Source of the DNA: Pseudorhodoferax soli
Lineage (GTDB): Bacteria; Pseudomonadota; Gammaproteobacteria; Burkholderiales; Burkholderiaceae_C
DNA: 64,000 nt
NCBI RefSeq assembly: GCF_003337555.1
Contig: NZ_QPJK01000012.1
Location: forward strand, 177,990-241,989
Direction: 5' to 3'
Shown: positions 46,954 to 56,005 of the stretch, piece by piece
How the letters are laid out: the number at the start of each line of letters is the position of its first letter
How positions within the stretch are numbered: the stretch's first letter is position 1
Made by a program: the position numbers and the translations under genes
The notes under the pieces: model-generated
What the model was told of the DNA's origin: nothing
What the model saw: only the letters and a program-made list of their open reading frames with translations
Databases searched by the model: none

Positions 46954-47897
46954 ACATCCTTTTCGTCGTCGACCCGCTGGACAGCTTCAAGATCTACAAG
47001 GACACCACGTTCTCGATGATGCGCGAGGCCCAGCGCCGCGGCCACCGCATATGGTCCTGCGAGCCGCGCCACATCGGCTGGCGCACGGGCGGCAAGGTGC
47101 AGGCCCTCGTCAATGAACTCACGCTGACCGGCCAGCCCGACGCCTGGTACCGCATCGACTCCACGCCGCTGCGCGCGCTCGCGGAGTTCGACGCCGTGCT
47201 GATGCGCAAGGACCCGCCCTTCGACAGCGAGTTCTTCTACGCCACGCATCTGCTGGAGCAGGCCGAGCGCGAAGGCGCGAAGGTCTTCAACAAGCCAGCC
47301 GCCCTGCGCGACCATCCCGAGAAGCTGGCCATCATGGAGTTCGCGCAGTACACCAGCCCCACGCTGGTCACGCGCAGCGCGGCCGAGGTGCGCGCCTTCC
47401 ACGCCGAGCACCAGGACATCATCCTCAAGCCGCTCGACGGCATGGGCGGCATGGGCATCTTCCGCGTCAAGGCCGACGGGCTGAACCTGGGCTCCATCGT
47501 CGAGACGCTGAACAAGGACGGCGCCGAGACCATCATGGTGCAGCGCTTCGTGCCCGAGATCGTGCAAGGCGACAAGCGCATCCTCGTGATCGGCGGCCAA
47601 CCCGTGCCGTTCTCGCTCGCGCGCATCCCGCAGGGCAGCGAGGTGCGCGGCAACCTGGCGGCCGGCGGCAAGGGCGTGGCCCAGCCACTGTCGGCCCGCG
47701 ACCGCGAGATCGCCGAGGCGCTGGGCCCGGTGCTGGCCGCGCGCGGGCTGCTGCTGGTGGGGCTCGACGCGATCGGCGACTGCCTGACGGAAGTGAACGT
47801 GACCAGCCCGACCTGCTTCCAGGAGATCACCGAGCAGACCGGCTTCGACGTGCCGGCGATGTTCATCGATGCGCTGGAGGCGGCGCTGGCGGGCTGA
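46950..47897 (+). CDS. gshB: Glutathione synthetase
   Basis: A 315-residue ATP-grasp ligase that adds glycine to gamma-glutamylcysteine. The N-terminus is [32 protein letters not shown], with the ATP-grasp core [18 protein letters not shown] near residue 160 and the C-terminal [17 protein letters not shown] near residue 275. It is translationally coupled to benE. In many Burkholderiales a ptsL-ptsH-ptsI block follows gshB; here a convergent LysR gene overlaps its last 35 bp instead. Confidence 0.96.
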   Translation: [315 protein letters not shown]

Positions 47898-48789
47898 TGC
47901 TCAGCGTGACCACGGTCTGCTGCAGCAGCTCGGCCACGGCCGTCATGCCTGCATCCTCCAGCGTGGTCGTGCGGCACCACAGGTAGATCGGGCGCGGCCG
48001 GGGCGGCACGGGCAGCGCCAATTCCAACAGACCGAAGCGCTCGGCCAGCCGGCGCAGCGGAAAGCGTGGCAGCACCGCCAGGTGCCGCCCCTGCGCCAGC
48101 GTGTCGAGCAGCACGAAGGCCTCGCCCAGCACCGTGACGTCCACGCGCATGGCCTGCACGCCGGCGGCGGCCAGCATCTCGCGCACCTCCTGGTCGAAGG
48201 GTGAGGCCGAACCCAGGCTGATCCAGCGCTGGGCGTCGAGCGGGCCGCCGCCCAGGGCCAACGCGTGCGTGCGGGCGCAGAACACACCCAGCGCGTCGGC
48301 CACGAGCAGGCGCCGCTCGATGCCCGGCGGCGGACGCTCCAGCCACGAGGGCGCGAGCACGAACTCGTGGTGGCCATCGATGAGCTGCTCCACCAGCAGG
48401 TGCGGCCGGTCGCTCTGCACTGCCAGCGCCAGATCGGGAAAACGCGCCAGCAGCACGCGCACCAGCTCGCCCGCGACCGCCGCACCCACCATCGGCCCGG
48501 CACCGATGCGCACCTGCTTGCGGATGCCGCTGCGGTGGCGCGCCGTGACCTCTGCCGCGTCCTTCAGCCTCCTGCCGATGGCGCGGCCTTCGCGCGCCAG
48601 CATCTCGCCCAGCGGCGTGCTGCGCACACCGTAGCGGCTGCGCTCGAACAGCGCGCCGCCGGCCTGCATCTCCAGCGTCTGCATGTTGTGCGTGAGCGTG
48701 GGCTGGGTCAGGTGCAGGTGCCGGCTGGCCTGCGTGATGGAGCCCTTCTCAAGGATCGTGGCGAGCTGCACGAGGTGGCGTGGGTCCAT
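47863..48789 (-). CDS. LysR-family transcriptional regulator
   Basis: A 308-residue LTTR. The N-terminal HTH MDPRHLVQLATILEKGSITQASRHLHLTQPTLTHNMQTLEMQAGGALFERSRYGVRSTPLGEMLAREG covers residues 1-67, followed by a periplasmic-binding-protein-like effector domain. The start at MDPRHL follows the family pattern. It is divergent from the sulfatase gene with an 86-bp spacer, the typical geometry for control of that gene and probably the Bug gene behind it. The inducer is unknown. Its 3' end overlaps convergent gshB by 35 bp. Confidence 0.93.
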   Translation of the reverse strand: MDPRHLVQLATILEKGSITQASRHLHLTQPTLTHNMQTLEMQAGGALFERSRYGVRSTPLGEMLAREGRAIGRRLKDAAEVTARHRSGIRKQVRIGAGPMVGAAVAGELVRVLLARFPDLALAVQSDRPHLLVEQLIDGHHEFVLAPSWLERPPPGIERRLLVADALGVFCARTHALALGGGPLDAQRWISLGSASPFDQEVREMLAAAGVQAMRVDVTVLGEAFVLLDTLAQGRHLAVLPRFPLRRLAERFGLLELALPVPPRPRPIYLWCRTTTLEDAGMTAVAELLQQTVVTLSISPPAPPPAHR

Positions 48790-48875
48790 CGGAAAACTTT
48801 GGTTTGGGCTGCAATTTTCAATTTTACGGATGGCCCGCGGACGCATAAGCTCCGGCCCCGCAACCCCTGCCGTCT

Positions 48876-50198
48876 ATGAAACCCAACCTCATCTTCATCG
48901 TCGCCGACGATCTCGGCTATGCCGACCTGGGCTGCTACGGCGGCCGGCCGGCCGACTTCGGCCCCGTGTCGCCGCACATCGATGCGCTGGCCGCGGGCGG
49001 CCTGCGCTTCACCGAGGGCTACAGCAACTCACCGGTGTGCTCGCCCACGCGTTTCGCGCTCATGACGATGCGCTACCAGTACCGGCTGCGCGGCGGCATG
49101 GAGGAGCCCATCAACAGCCGCAGCAAGGGCAGCCCCACGCTGGGCCTGCCGCCCGCCATGCCGACCCTGCCTTCTCTGCTGCGCGAGGCCGGCTACGCCA
49201 CCGCGCTGATCGGCAAGTGGCACCTGGGCTACCCACCGGCGTTCGGCCCGCAGCGCTCGGGCTACGACGACTTCTACGGGATCATGGCCGGCGGCGTGGA
49301 CTACTTCAGCCATTGCTCGGGCAAGGGCGACCACGACCTCTACGAGAACGAAGCCGAGCGCCACGACGTGGGCTACCTGACCGACCTGCTGTCGCGCCGC
49401 GCCGTGGACCACGTGAAGGCCCGCGCCGCCGCGGCCCGCGGCGGCCGGCCCTTCTTCCTGAGCCTGCACTACACGGCGCCGCACTGGCCCTGGGAAACAC
49501 GCGACGACGCGCACCTGGCGGCCGAGGTGGCCGGCAACCTGTTCCACCTGGACGGCGGCGACGTGGAGACCTACCGCCGCATGGTCCACCACATGGACGA
49601 GGGCATCGGCTGGCTGGTCGCCGCGCTGCGCGAGGAGGGCCTGCTGGAGAACACGCTGATAGTCTTCACCAGCGACAACGGCGGCGAGCGCTTCTCGGAC
49701 AACTGGCCGCTGGTTGGAGGCAAGATGGACCTGACCGAAGGCGGCATCCGCGTGCCCTGGATCGCACACTGGCCAGCCGCGATTCCGGCCGGCACGACCA
49801 GCGCCCAGCACTGCATGACGATGGACTGGTCGGCCACGCTGCTGGAGCTCGGCGGCGGCACCCCGCACCCGGACCATCCCATCGACGGCGTCTCGCTCGC
49901 CGCCGTGCTGCGCGACCCCAGCCAGACCTTCGAGCGCCCGCTGTACTGGCGCATGCACCACCGCCACCAGCGCGCGCTGCGCCATGGCGACTGGAAGTAC
50001 CTCCGTGTCGACGAACACGAGTACCTGTTCAACCTGCGGCAGGACGCGCGCGAGCGCGCCAACCTCGCGCACAAGCACCCCGAGCTGCTCGAGCGCCTGC
50101 GCGCCGACTGGCTGGCCTGGGAGGCCACGGTGCCCGCCATTCCCGAAGACGCGGCCGTGAGCCTGGGCTACTCGGCCAAGGACATGCCGCAGCGCTGA
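48876..50198 (+). CDS. Type I sulfatase (arylsulfatase-like)
   Basis: A 440-residue sulfatase of the alkaline-phosphatase superfamily. Metal-binding Asp11-Asp12 lie in IVADDLGYADLG. The formylglycine site CSPTR (Cys55-Arg59) fits the C-x-P-x-R signature, so an FGE-type maturase elsewhere in the genome would be needed. LIGKWHLGY near 112 and the second metal site FTSDNGGER near 265 are present. No signal peptide is visible, implying a cytoplasmic enzyme acting on imported sulfate esters. It is cotranscribed with the Bug protein 32 bp downstream. Confidence 0.9.
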   Translation: MKPNLIFIVADDLGYADLGCYGGRPADFGPVSPHIDALAAGGLRFTEGYSNSPVCSPTRFALMTMRYQYRLRGGMEEPINSRSKGSPTLGLPPAMPTLPSLLREAGYATALIGKWHLGYPPAFGPQRSGYDDFYGIMAGGVDYFSHCSGKGDHDLYENEAERHDVGYLTDLLSRRAVDHVKARAAAARGGRPFFLSLHYTAPHWPWETRDDAHLAAEVAGNLFHLDGGDVETYRRMVHHMDEGIGWLVAALREEGLLENTLIVFTSDNGGERFSDNWPLVGGKMDLTEGGIRVPWIAHWPAAIPAGTTSAQHCMTMDWSATLLELGGGTPHPDHPIDGVSLAAVLRDPSQTFERPLYWRMHHRHQRALRHGDWKYLRVDEHEYLFNLRQDARERANLAHKHPELLERLRADWLAWEATVPAIPEDAAVSLGYSAKDMPQR

Positions 50199-50230
50199 CC
50201 CCCCTTCTTCCCACCCTCCGGAGACAAGCC

Positions 50231-51202
50231 ATGCACATCCCCCGCCGCGCCCTCTGCGCCGCCGCCCTGCTCACCATCGCAGCCATGCCGCTACAGGCCC
50301 AGAGCTGGCCCGAGCGCCCCATCAAGCTCATCACGCCCTCCACGCCAGGCGGCCCGCCCGACGCCTACGCCCGCGCGCTGGCCGACCTGCTCGTCAAGGA
50401 ACTGGGCCAGCCCGTCGTGGTGGAGAACTCGCCGGCCGTCGGCGGCATGGTGGCCGCCCAGGTCATGACGCGCACGCCGGCCGACGGCTACACGCTGCTG
50501 GTCAGCACGGCCGGCATGATGACCATCACGCCCAACGCCAACCCGCGGGCGCGTTACGTACCGGCCGATTTCACGCCGATCTGCCAGGGCGTGGAAGCCG
50601 GCCTGGTGCTGGCCAGCCACCCGAGCCTGGCAACGCGCAACTTCGCCGAGCTCACGCAGTGGATCAAGGCGCAGAAGACGCCGCCGACCTATTCGTCGTT
50701 CGCCCCCGGCTCGCCCGCGCACTTCCTGGGCTACCAGCTGGCCGAGGCGCTCAAGGTGGATATGACGCACGTGCCCTACCGCAGCAGCCCGAACCAGATC
50801 ACCGACATGGTGGGCGGCACGGCGCCGCTGGGCTTCGTGCAGATCGCCACGGCCGGCCCGCAGATCAAGGCCGGCAAGCTCGTGGCCTATGCGACGACGG
50901 CGGGCCAGCGTTCTGCCGAGCTGCCCGACGTGCCCACGGTGGCCGAGATCGGCCTGCCGCAGCTGCAGACCACGGTGTGGTTCGGCCTGTCGGCCCCCAA
51001 GGGCCTGCCGGCACCCATCGTGCAGCGGCTGACCGCGGCGCACCAGAAGGTGCTGGCCTCGCCGGACTTCCGCCAGCGCATGGCCACCTCGGGCCTGGCG
51101 CCCTCGGCGCCGCTGTGCGGCGACGCCTTCCTGCAGCAGATGAACGCGGAATCGGCGCGCTGGGCGCGCATCGTCAAGGCAACGGGCTTCGTCGCCGACT
51201 GA
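50231..51202 (+). CDS. Bug/TctC-family solute-binding protein
   Basis: A 323-residue periplasmic protein of the tripartite tricarboxylate receptor family. The signal peptide MHIPRRALCAAALLTIAAMPLQAQS is followed by WPERPIKLITPSTPGGPPDAYARALADLL, PVVVENSPAVGGMVAAQVMTRTPADGYTLLVS and THVPYRSSPNQITDMVGGTAPLGF, all family landmarks. There is no tctA or tctB membrane gene here, so it is an orphan of the kind hugely expanded in Burkholderiales. With the sulfatase and LysR it suggests uptake or sensing of a sulfated or carboxylated compound. The ribosome site is CGGAGACA. Confidence 0.9.
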   Translation: MHIPRRALCAAALLTIAAMPLQAQSWPERPIKLITPSTPGGPPDAYARALADLLVKELGQPVVVENSPAVGGMVAAQVMTRTPADGYTLLVSTAGMMTITPNANPRARYVPADFTPICQGVEAGLVLASHPSLATRNFAELTQWIKAQKTPPTYSSFAPGSPAHFLGYQLAEALKVDMTHVPYRSSPNQITDMVGGTAPLGFVQIATAGPQIKAGKLVAYATTAGQRSAELPDVPTVAEIGLPQLQTTVWFGLSAPKGLPAPIVQRLTAAHQKVLASPDFRQRMATSGLAPSAPLCGDAFLQQMNAESARWARIVKATGFVAD

Positions 51203-51205
51203 GCA

Positions 51206-51221
51206 GCGCCGCATGCGGCGC
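51206..51221. repeat. 16-bp palindrome between convergent genes
   Basis: GCGCCGCATGCGGCGC fills the short gap between the Bug-protein stop and the stop of the convergent small gene. It could form a hairpin acting as a T-less terminator in both directions. Confidence 0.4.
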
Positions 51222-51226
51222 CGCAC

Positions 51227-51571
51227 CTAGTTGCCGCAGGGCATTCCCAGATGGCGCAGGTGGTCGCGCCAGCTGGCCATCCGGCCGAACTCGCCATCGT
51301 GCGTACAGGCCAGCACCTGGTGCGCGACCTCCTCGAAGCTGCAGTCGGCAAGGTGCAGCGTCAACCGGGCCCGCGGTGCCGCACTGGCGCAGGCGGCACC
51401 CGAGCGTGGCAGCGGCTCGCAGCGCAGGATGTCCACGCCGTCGCAGGCCAGCAGGGCACGGCGCACACCGTGCGCATCGGCCAGCGGGACGGTGACATCG
51501 AGCACCTGGAACACCGGCCGGCGTGGCGCGGTAGCGGCCGGGGTGAACTCCTTGTACGCGGCATAGGCCAT
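51227..51571 (-). CDS. Hypothetical protein of 114 residues
   Basis: Not recognised. It begins MAYAAYKEFTPAATAPRRPVFQVLDVTVPLADAHGVRRALLACDGV and contains five cysteines (CDGV, RCEPL, ACASA, DCSF, ACTH) and a C-terminal MASWRDHLRHLGMPCGN. No signal peptide or membrane segment. The pattern of a short strand, helix and strand at the N-terminus could be an ACT- or ferredoxin-like fold, which is only a guess. It sits between the kdpE stop and the Bug gene on the kdp strand. The coding character is good. Confidence 0.6.
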   Translation of the reverse strand: MAYAAYKEFTPAATAPRRPVFQVLDVTVPLADAHGVRRALLACDGVDILRCEPLPRSGAACASAAPRARLTLHLADCSFEEVAHQVLACTHDGEFGRMASWRDHLRHLGMPCGN

Positions 51572-51692
51572 GGGTCGTCAGGGGAAAGTCGAGAGGCTTC
51601 CAGTGTCGGGACATGCCCGTCAAGCCGCTGTCAACTCTTGCGGGCGCTGCGCAAAGAATGCGTCAAGGCCGGGCCCGCCACGGCCTGCGGCG

Positions 51693-52427
51693 TCAGCCCG
51701 CGGCGCGCTCCGACACGAACTTCAAGCCCACGCCGGGCTCCGTGACGATGTAGCGGGGCGCGGCCGCCACATCGCCGAGCTTGTGGCGCAGCTTGGCCAC
51801 CAGCACACGCAGGTAGTGCGCATCCTCGGTGTGCGTGGGGCCCCACATCTCGCGCAGCAGCTGCGACTGCGTGATCAGCCGGTCGCTCTGGCGCACGAGG
51901 ATGGAGAGCAGCGCGAACTCCTTGCGCGTCAGGGCCAGCGCCTGGCCGTCCAGATGCACCTCGCGGCGCGCCAGGTCGATGCGCAACGTGCCGTCGTCGT
52001 AGTTCGGTGCCCCGTCGTCGGCCGGCGCCGCATTGCGCAGGAAGGCCCGCATCCGCGCCATCAGCTCGGCGATGCCGAAGGGCTTGGTCACGTAGTCGTT
52101 GGCGCCCGCGTCCAGCAGGGCCACCTTCTCGTCCTCGCTGGAGCGCACGGTCAGCACGACCACGGGCACGCGGGACCACTGGCGCAGTTCCTTCAGCACG
52201 TCGCGGCCGTCCATGTCCGGCAGGCCGAGGTCCAGCACGACGATGTCGGCGCCCTTGCTGGCCAGCAGGCCCAGGCCCTGCTGGCCGTTCTCGGCCAGCA
52301 GCGTCGCATAGCCCTGCGAGCGAAGGCTGATGTCGATGAATTTGCGGATCTGCGGCTCGTCGTCGATCACCAGCACGCGGTGCCCGGTCCTGGCCGAGGC
52401 TGCATCGCTTGCATCTGTCATGTGCAT
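51693..52427 (-). CDS. kdpE: KDP operon response regulator KdpE
   Basis: A 244-residue OmpR-family regulator. The receiver domain has the acidic pair Asp22-Asp23, the phosphoacceptor Asp66 in VVLDLGLPD, and Lys in VTKPFG. The C-terminal winged helix includes LALTRKEFALLSILVRQSDRLITQSQLLREMWG and the terminal hairpin PRYIVTEPGVGLKFV. It receives phosphate from KdpD, encoded 21 bp upstream, and activates kdpABC under potassium limitation or osmotic stress. Confidence 0.95.
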   Translation of the reverse strand: MHMTDASDAASARTGHRVLVIDDEPQIRKFIDISLRSQGYATLLAENGQQGLGLLASKGADIVVLDLGLPDMDGRDVLKELRQWSRVPVVVLTVRSSEDEKVALLDAGANDYVTKPFGIAELMARMRAFLRNAAPADDGAPNYDDGTLRIDLARREVHLDGQALALTRKEFALLSILVRQSDRLITQSQLLREMWGPTHTEDAHYLRVLVAKLRHKLGDVAAAPRYIVTEPGVGLKFVSERAAG

Positions 52428-52448
52428 CCTTCCGTTGCGGCCTGAAGG

Positions 52449-55148
52449 CTACTCCACCGGCAGCACGATGCGGATGGTGGTGCCGACGCCGTCCGGCCCG
52501 GGCAGCGCCTCCACGCGGCCCATGTGCGCGCCCACGATGCCCTGCACGATGGTCAGGCCCAGCCCGGTGCCCTGCTTGCCGCGGTCGCCACGCTCCACGC
52601 TGTAGAACATGTCGAAGATGCGCCGGCGCTCGTCCGCCGGGATGCCGGGGCCCTTGTCGGAGACATCGATGCACAGCGTGCCGTCGTCCCCGCGGTGCGC
52701 GCGCACGTGCACTGCTTCCCCCGGTGGTGAGAACTTGGCGGCGTTCTCCATGACATTGAACAGCGCCTGCTCGATCAGCGCGGGATGGACATGGATGGGC
52801 CCGATCCCGGCGTCCATCGCGGTCACCACACGGGCGGAGGGCAGGTAGCGCTGCAGCCGGCGCGCGGCCGAGCCCACCAGCTCGTCGATGCCGATCCAGT
52901 CGCGCGTGAGCGTCAGCCCCTGGTGGCCCAGGCGCGTCATGTCCAGCAGGTTCTGGATGTAGCGGTCCAGGCGCTCGCCCTCGACACGGATGGTGTCCAG
53001 CAGGCTGGCGCGGTCGGCGGCGTCCATGTCCTTGCCGTAGTGCGCGAGGCTGTCGGCCGCGCCGATCATGGAAGCCAAGGGCGACCGCAGGTCGTGCGAG
53101 ACCGAAGACAGCAGCGCCGAGCGCAACCGCTCCGTCTCGCCGGCCACGCGCGCCGCCTCCAGCTCGGCGACGAGCCGGGCGCGCGAGGCGGCCTGGCCGA
53201 TGTCTTCCGTCATGCTCTCGGCCAGGCGCCGCTGCTCGAACGAAAGGCGGTTCATCGAGGCCGCAAAGCGGAGCGCCACCACGCCCAGCCTCTCCTGGTC
53301 GGCCAGGATGGGCAGGAACCACCACTCCGAGTGGGACAGCGTGTCGGTGTAGCGCCCGCTCTGCTCGCCGTGCCGCTGCGTCCAGTCGGCCGCGGCCCGG
53401 TCGCGCTCGCCCAGGTGCGGCTCGGCCGCCGCGGGGCTGGACGCGTCGTGGATGCGGATCCACACCTCGGCATGCAGGGCCGCCCGCAGCACCGAGGCGC
53501 TGGCCGCGATGACCTGGCCGACGTCCGCCGCCTTGGCCAGCTGGCGGGCCAGGTTCTGCATGGCCGTGGTGTGCGTGTTCGCGGCCCGCAGGGCGATCAC
53601 CTGCATGCGCAGCCGCGAGGCCAGCCGCCCGGCGATCAGTGCCGCGGCCAGGAACAGCATCACGGTGGCCACGCCGCGCGGCGCGCTGATCAGGAAGGTG
53701 AAGCGCGGCTCGATGAACAGGAAGTCATAGGCCATGAAGCACAGGATGGCGGTGATCACCGAGGCCGCCATGCGCGTGCGCGAGGCCACCAGCAGCACCG
53801 CCACCAGGAACACCGGCGAGATATCCTGCAGGCCCACCACCTGCTCCGCGACCGCCGCCATGGCGATGGCGCCCGCCGTGGCCCCCACGATGGTGGCGAG
53901 TTCCCCGCGCGCGGGCCGCTCGCCCGCCAGGTCCTGGAAGCGGCGGCCGCGCTGTCGCGCCACCGGCGTGCTGACGATGGTGAGCTCGTAGCGCGCGCCG
54001 CGCTGCAGCAGCTGTTGCGTCAGCGTCCGGTTGAAGATGCGGGCGATCGGGCGTTCGCGCGTGCGGCCGATCACGATGGAACGCGCGCCGCGTGCGGCGG
54101 CGGCGTCCAGCAAGGCCTGCGTGATGTCGGTGTTGTGCAGCACCTCGGTCTCGCCACCCAGGCTGCGCGCCAGCGCGAAGGCCTTGTCCAGCTCCATCTG
54201 GCGCTGCTGGCCGACCTGCGCGGTGGTGTTGCGCGGCGCGCCCTGGCGGCCCAGGTCGTCGCTGTGCAGGGACGCATCGGCCGAATGGCCCGTGTCGATG
54301 GTCACCACCGACCAGGGCGCGCCGCGCCGTTCGGCCAGCCGGGCACCGGCGCGCACGAGGTATTCGGACTGCCCCTGCCCGTCGATCGCGATCAGCACAT
54401 GGCGCTGCAGCGCGATGCCCGACAGGCCGCGCGCCGCGCGCGTCTCGCGCAGGTCGGCGTCCACATGCTCGGCCACCGTCTGCATGGCCAGCTCGCGCAG
54501 CGCCGTCAGGTTGGACGGCGAGAAGAAGGCCTGCAGCGCCTGCGCGGCCTGCTCGGGCAGGTAGACCTTGCCCTGGTTCAGCCGCTCGATGAGTTCGCGC
54601 GCGGGCAGGTCGACGAGGCGGATGTCGCGCAGGCGCTCGAACAACGCGTCGGGCACGGTCTCGCCGACGCGGATGCCCGTGATCTGGTGCACCACGTCGT
54701 TCAGGCTCTCCAGGTGCTGGATGTTGACCGTCGTGTAGACGTCGATGCCCATGTCCAGCAGTTCCTCTACGTCCTGCCAGCGCCGCTCGTGGCGGCTGCC
54801 CGGCGCGTTGCGGTGCGCCAGTTCGTCGACGAGCGCGATGGCGGGCTTGCGCGCGAGCAGGCCGTCCAGGTCCATCTCTTCCAGCTGGCGCCCCTGGTAT
54901 TCGACACGCTTGCGCGCCAGGTTGGGCAGGCCTTCGAGCATGGCGTGCGTCTCGCTGCGGCCGTGGGTCTCCACGATGCCGATCACCACATCGACGCCCT
55001 GGCGGTGCAGCTCGCGCGCCCGGGCCAGCATGGCGTACGTCTTGCCCACCCCGGGTGCGGCACCCAGGAAAACCGTCAACCGGCCAGCGGCCTGGCGGCG
55101 CAGCTCCCCCATCAGTGCGTTCGCTTGCTCGGTGTTTTCGGATCCCAT
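52449..55148 (-). CDS. kdpD: Sensor histidine kinase KdpD
   Basis: An 899-residue sensor kinase, close to E. coli KdpD (894). The N-terminal KdpD domain has Walker A GAAPGVGKT (residues 29-37) and the DELAHRNAPGSRHERRWQDVEELL segment. A USP-like domain comes next, then four clustered membrane helices (DUF4118) around residues 420-500, a GAF-like linker, the phosphoacceptor in SVSHDLRSPLASM near residue 685, and a HATPase domain with the N, G1 (DKGPGIPADE) and G2 (GTGLGLTIVQGI) boxes. The start MGSENTEQ is chosen because upstream sequence lacks coding character. Confidence 0.95.
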   Translation of the reverse strand: MGSENTEQANALMGELRRQAAGRLTVFLGAAPGVGKTYAMLARARELHRQGVDVVIGIVETHGRSETHAMLEGLPNLARKRVEYQGRQLEEMDLDGLLARKPAIALVDELAHRNAPGSRHERRWQDVEELLDMGIDVYTTVNIQHLESLNDVVHQITGIRVGETVPDALFERLRDIRLVDLPARELIERLNQGKVYLPEQAAQALQAFFSPSNLTALRELAMQTVAEHVDADLRETRAARGLSGIALQRHVLIAIDGQGQSEYLVRAGARLAERRGAPWSVVTIDTGHSADASLHSDDLGRQGAPRNTTAQVGQQRQMELDKAFALARSLGGETEVLHNTDITQALLDAAAARGARSIVIGRTRERPIARIFNRTLTQQLLQRGARYELTIVSTPVARQRGRRFQDLAGERPARGELATIVGATAGAIAMAAVAEQVVGLQDISPVFLVAVLLVASRTRMAASVITAILCFMAYDFLFIEPRFTFLISAPRGVATVMLFLAAALIAGRLASRLRMQVIALRAANTHTTAMQNLARQLAKAADVGQVIAASASVLRAALHAEVWIRIHDASSPAAAEPHLGERDRAAADWTQRHGEQSGRYTDTLSHSEWWFLPILADQERLGVVALRFAASMNRLSFEQRRLAESMTEDIGQAASRARLVAELEAARVAGETERLRSALLSSVSHDLRSPLASMIGAADSLAHYGKDMDAADRASLLDTIRVEGERLDRYIQNLLDMTRLGHQGLTLTRDWIGIDELVGSAARRLQRYLPSARVVTAMDAGIGPIHVHPALIEQALFNVMENAAKFSPPGEAVHVRAHRGDDGTLCIDVSDKGPGIPADERRRIFDMFYSVERGDRGKQGTGLGLTIVQGIVGAHMGRVEALPGPDGVGTTIRIVLPVE

Positions 55149-55350
55149 GGGCGTTGCTGGCTCAGTGCGGTGGGGCCGCGGCGCGGAGTTCTTGCGCCAC
55201 GGGCGCGGCACGGGATGGTACGGCGACCCCACGGCAAGGCGTGCGCGCCCACACCGCTGCGGCCGCTGTGGCCGCTGGGGCGCATGGGCCGGCAACGGAG
55301 GCCGGCCACCGCGGAGCGGCACCGTGCGCGGGGTCGAGCACGCGCACCGG

Positions 55351-55995
55351 CTACTTTCCCTGCGCCGCGTCGAGCGCGAGATTGAGTTCCAGGACGTTGA
55401 CACGCGGCGCGCCCAGCAGGCCCAGCTGCCGGCCCTCGGTGTGCCCGGCCACGAGCCGCTCCACCGCCTCGCGGGGCAGGCCGCGCGCACGGGCCACGCG
55501 CGCGATCTGGATCGCCGCGCCCTCGGGGCTGATGTGCGGGTCGATGCCGCCGCCGGACTGCGTGAACAGGTCGCCCGGCACCGCCGCCGGCGCCACTCCC
55601 TCGCGCTGCGCGATGGCGGCGCGCGCCTCGTCGATGCGTTTGCGCATGTCGGGGTTGGTGCGCGCCTGGTTGCTGCCGGCCAGTGCCATCGGGTCGTAGC
55701 CCGCGGCCGAGGGCCGCGGCTGGATGTAGCCTTCGCCGGCGAACGGCTGGGCCACCAGCGTGGAGCCGACCGTGTGGCCGCCGCGCTCGAGCAGGCTGCC
55801 GTTGGCCGTGGCCGCGAACAGCGCCTGGCCGATGCCGACGCCGGCCAATGCGTACAGGAACCCGAAGCCGGCCAGCGTCAGCACGGCCAGCCCGATGGCG
55901 CCGCGCCAGGCGCCCCTATCGTCCACCACCACAGGCGCGGGCGTGGCCGTGGCGGTCTGGCGGGCTTGCGCCGCGAGCGTGGATGTCATGGTCAT
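55351..55995 (-). CDS. kdpC: Potassium-transporting ATPase subunit C
   Basis: A 214-residue single-pass KdpC that stabilises ATP binding to KdpB. The N-terminal tail of about 27 residues is followed by one membrane helix (AIGLAVLTLAGFGFLYALAGVGIGQALF). The extracytoplasmic domain contains GSTLVAQPFAGEGYIQPRPSA and the C-terminal VERLVAGHTEGRQLGLLGAPRVNVLELNLALD. A second ATG two codons later is also possible. It is followed by a 202-bp spacer before kdpD. Confidence 0.93.
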   Translation of the reverse strand: MTMTSTLAAQARQTATATPAPVVVDDRGAWRGAIGLAVLTLAGFGFLYALAGVGIGQALFAATANGSLLERGGHTVGSTLVAQPFAGEGYIQPRPSAAGYDPMALAGSNQARTNPDMRKRIDEARAAIAQREGVAPAAVPGDLFTQSGGGIDPHISPEGAAIQIARVARARGLPREAVERLVAGHTEGRQLGLLGAPRVNVLELNLALDAAQGK

Positions 55996-56005
55996 GGCGG
56001 GCTCC

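Noticed and set aside
52785..55385. 866-residue open frame antisense to kdpD
   Set aside because: Arg/Gln/Ala/His-rich shadow of kdpD with no recognisable motif.
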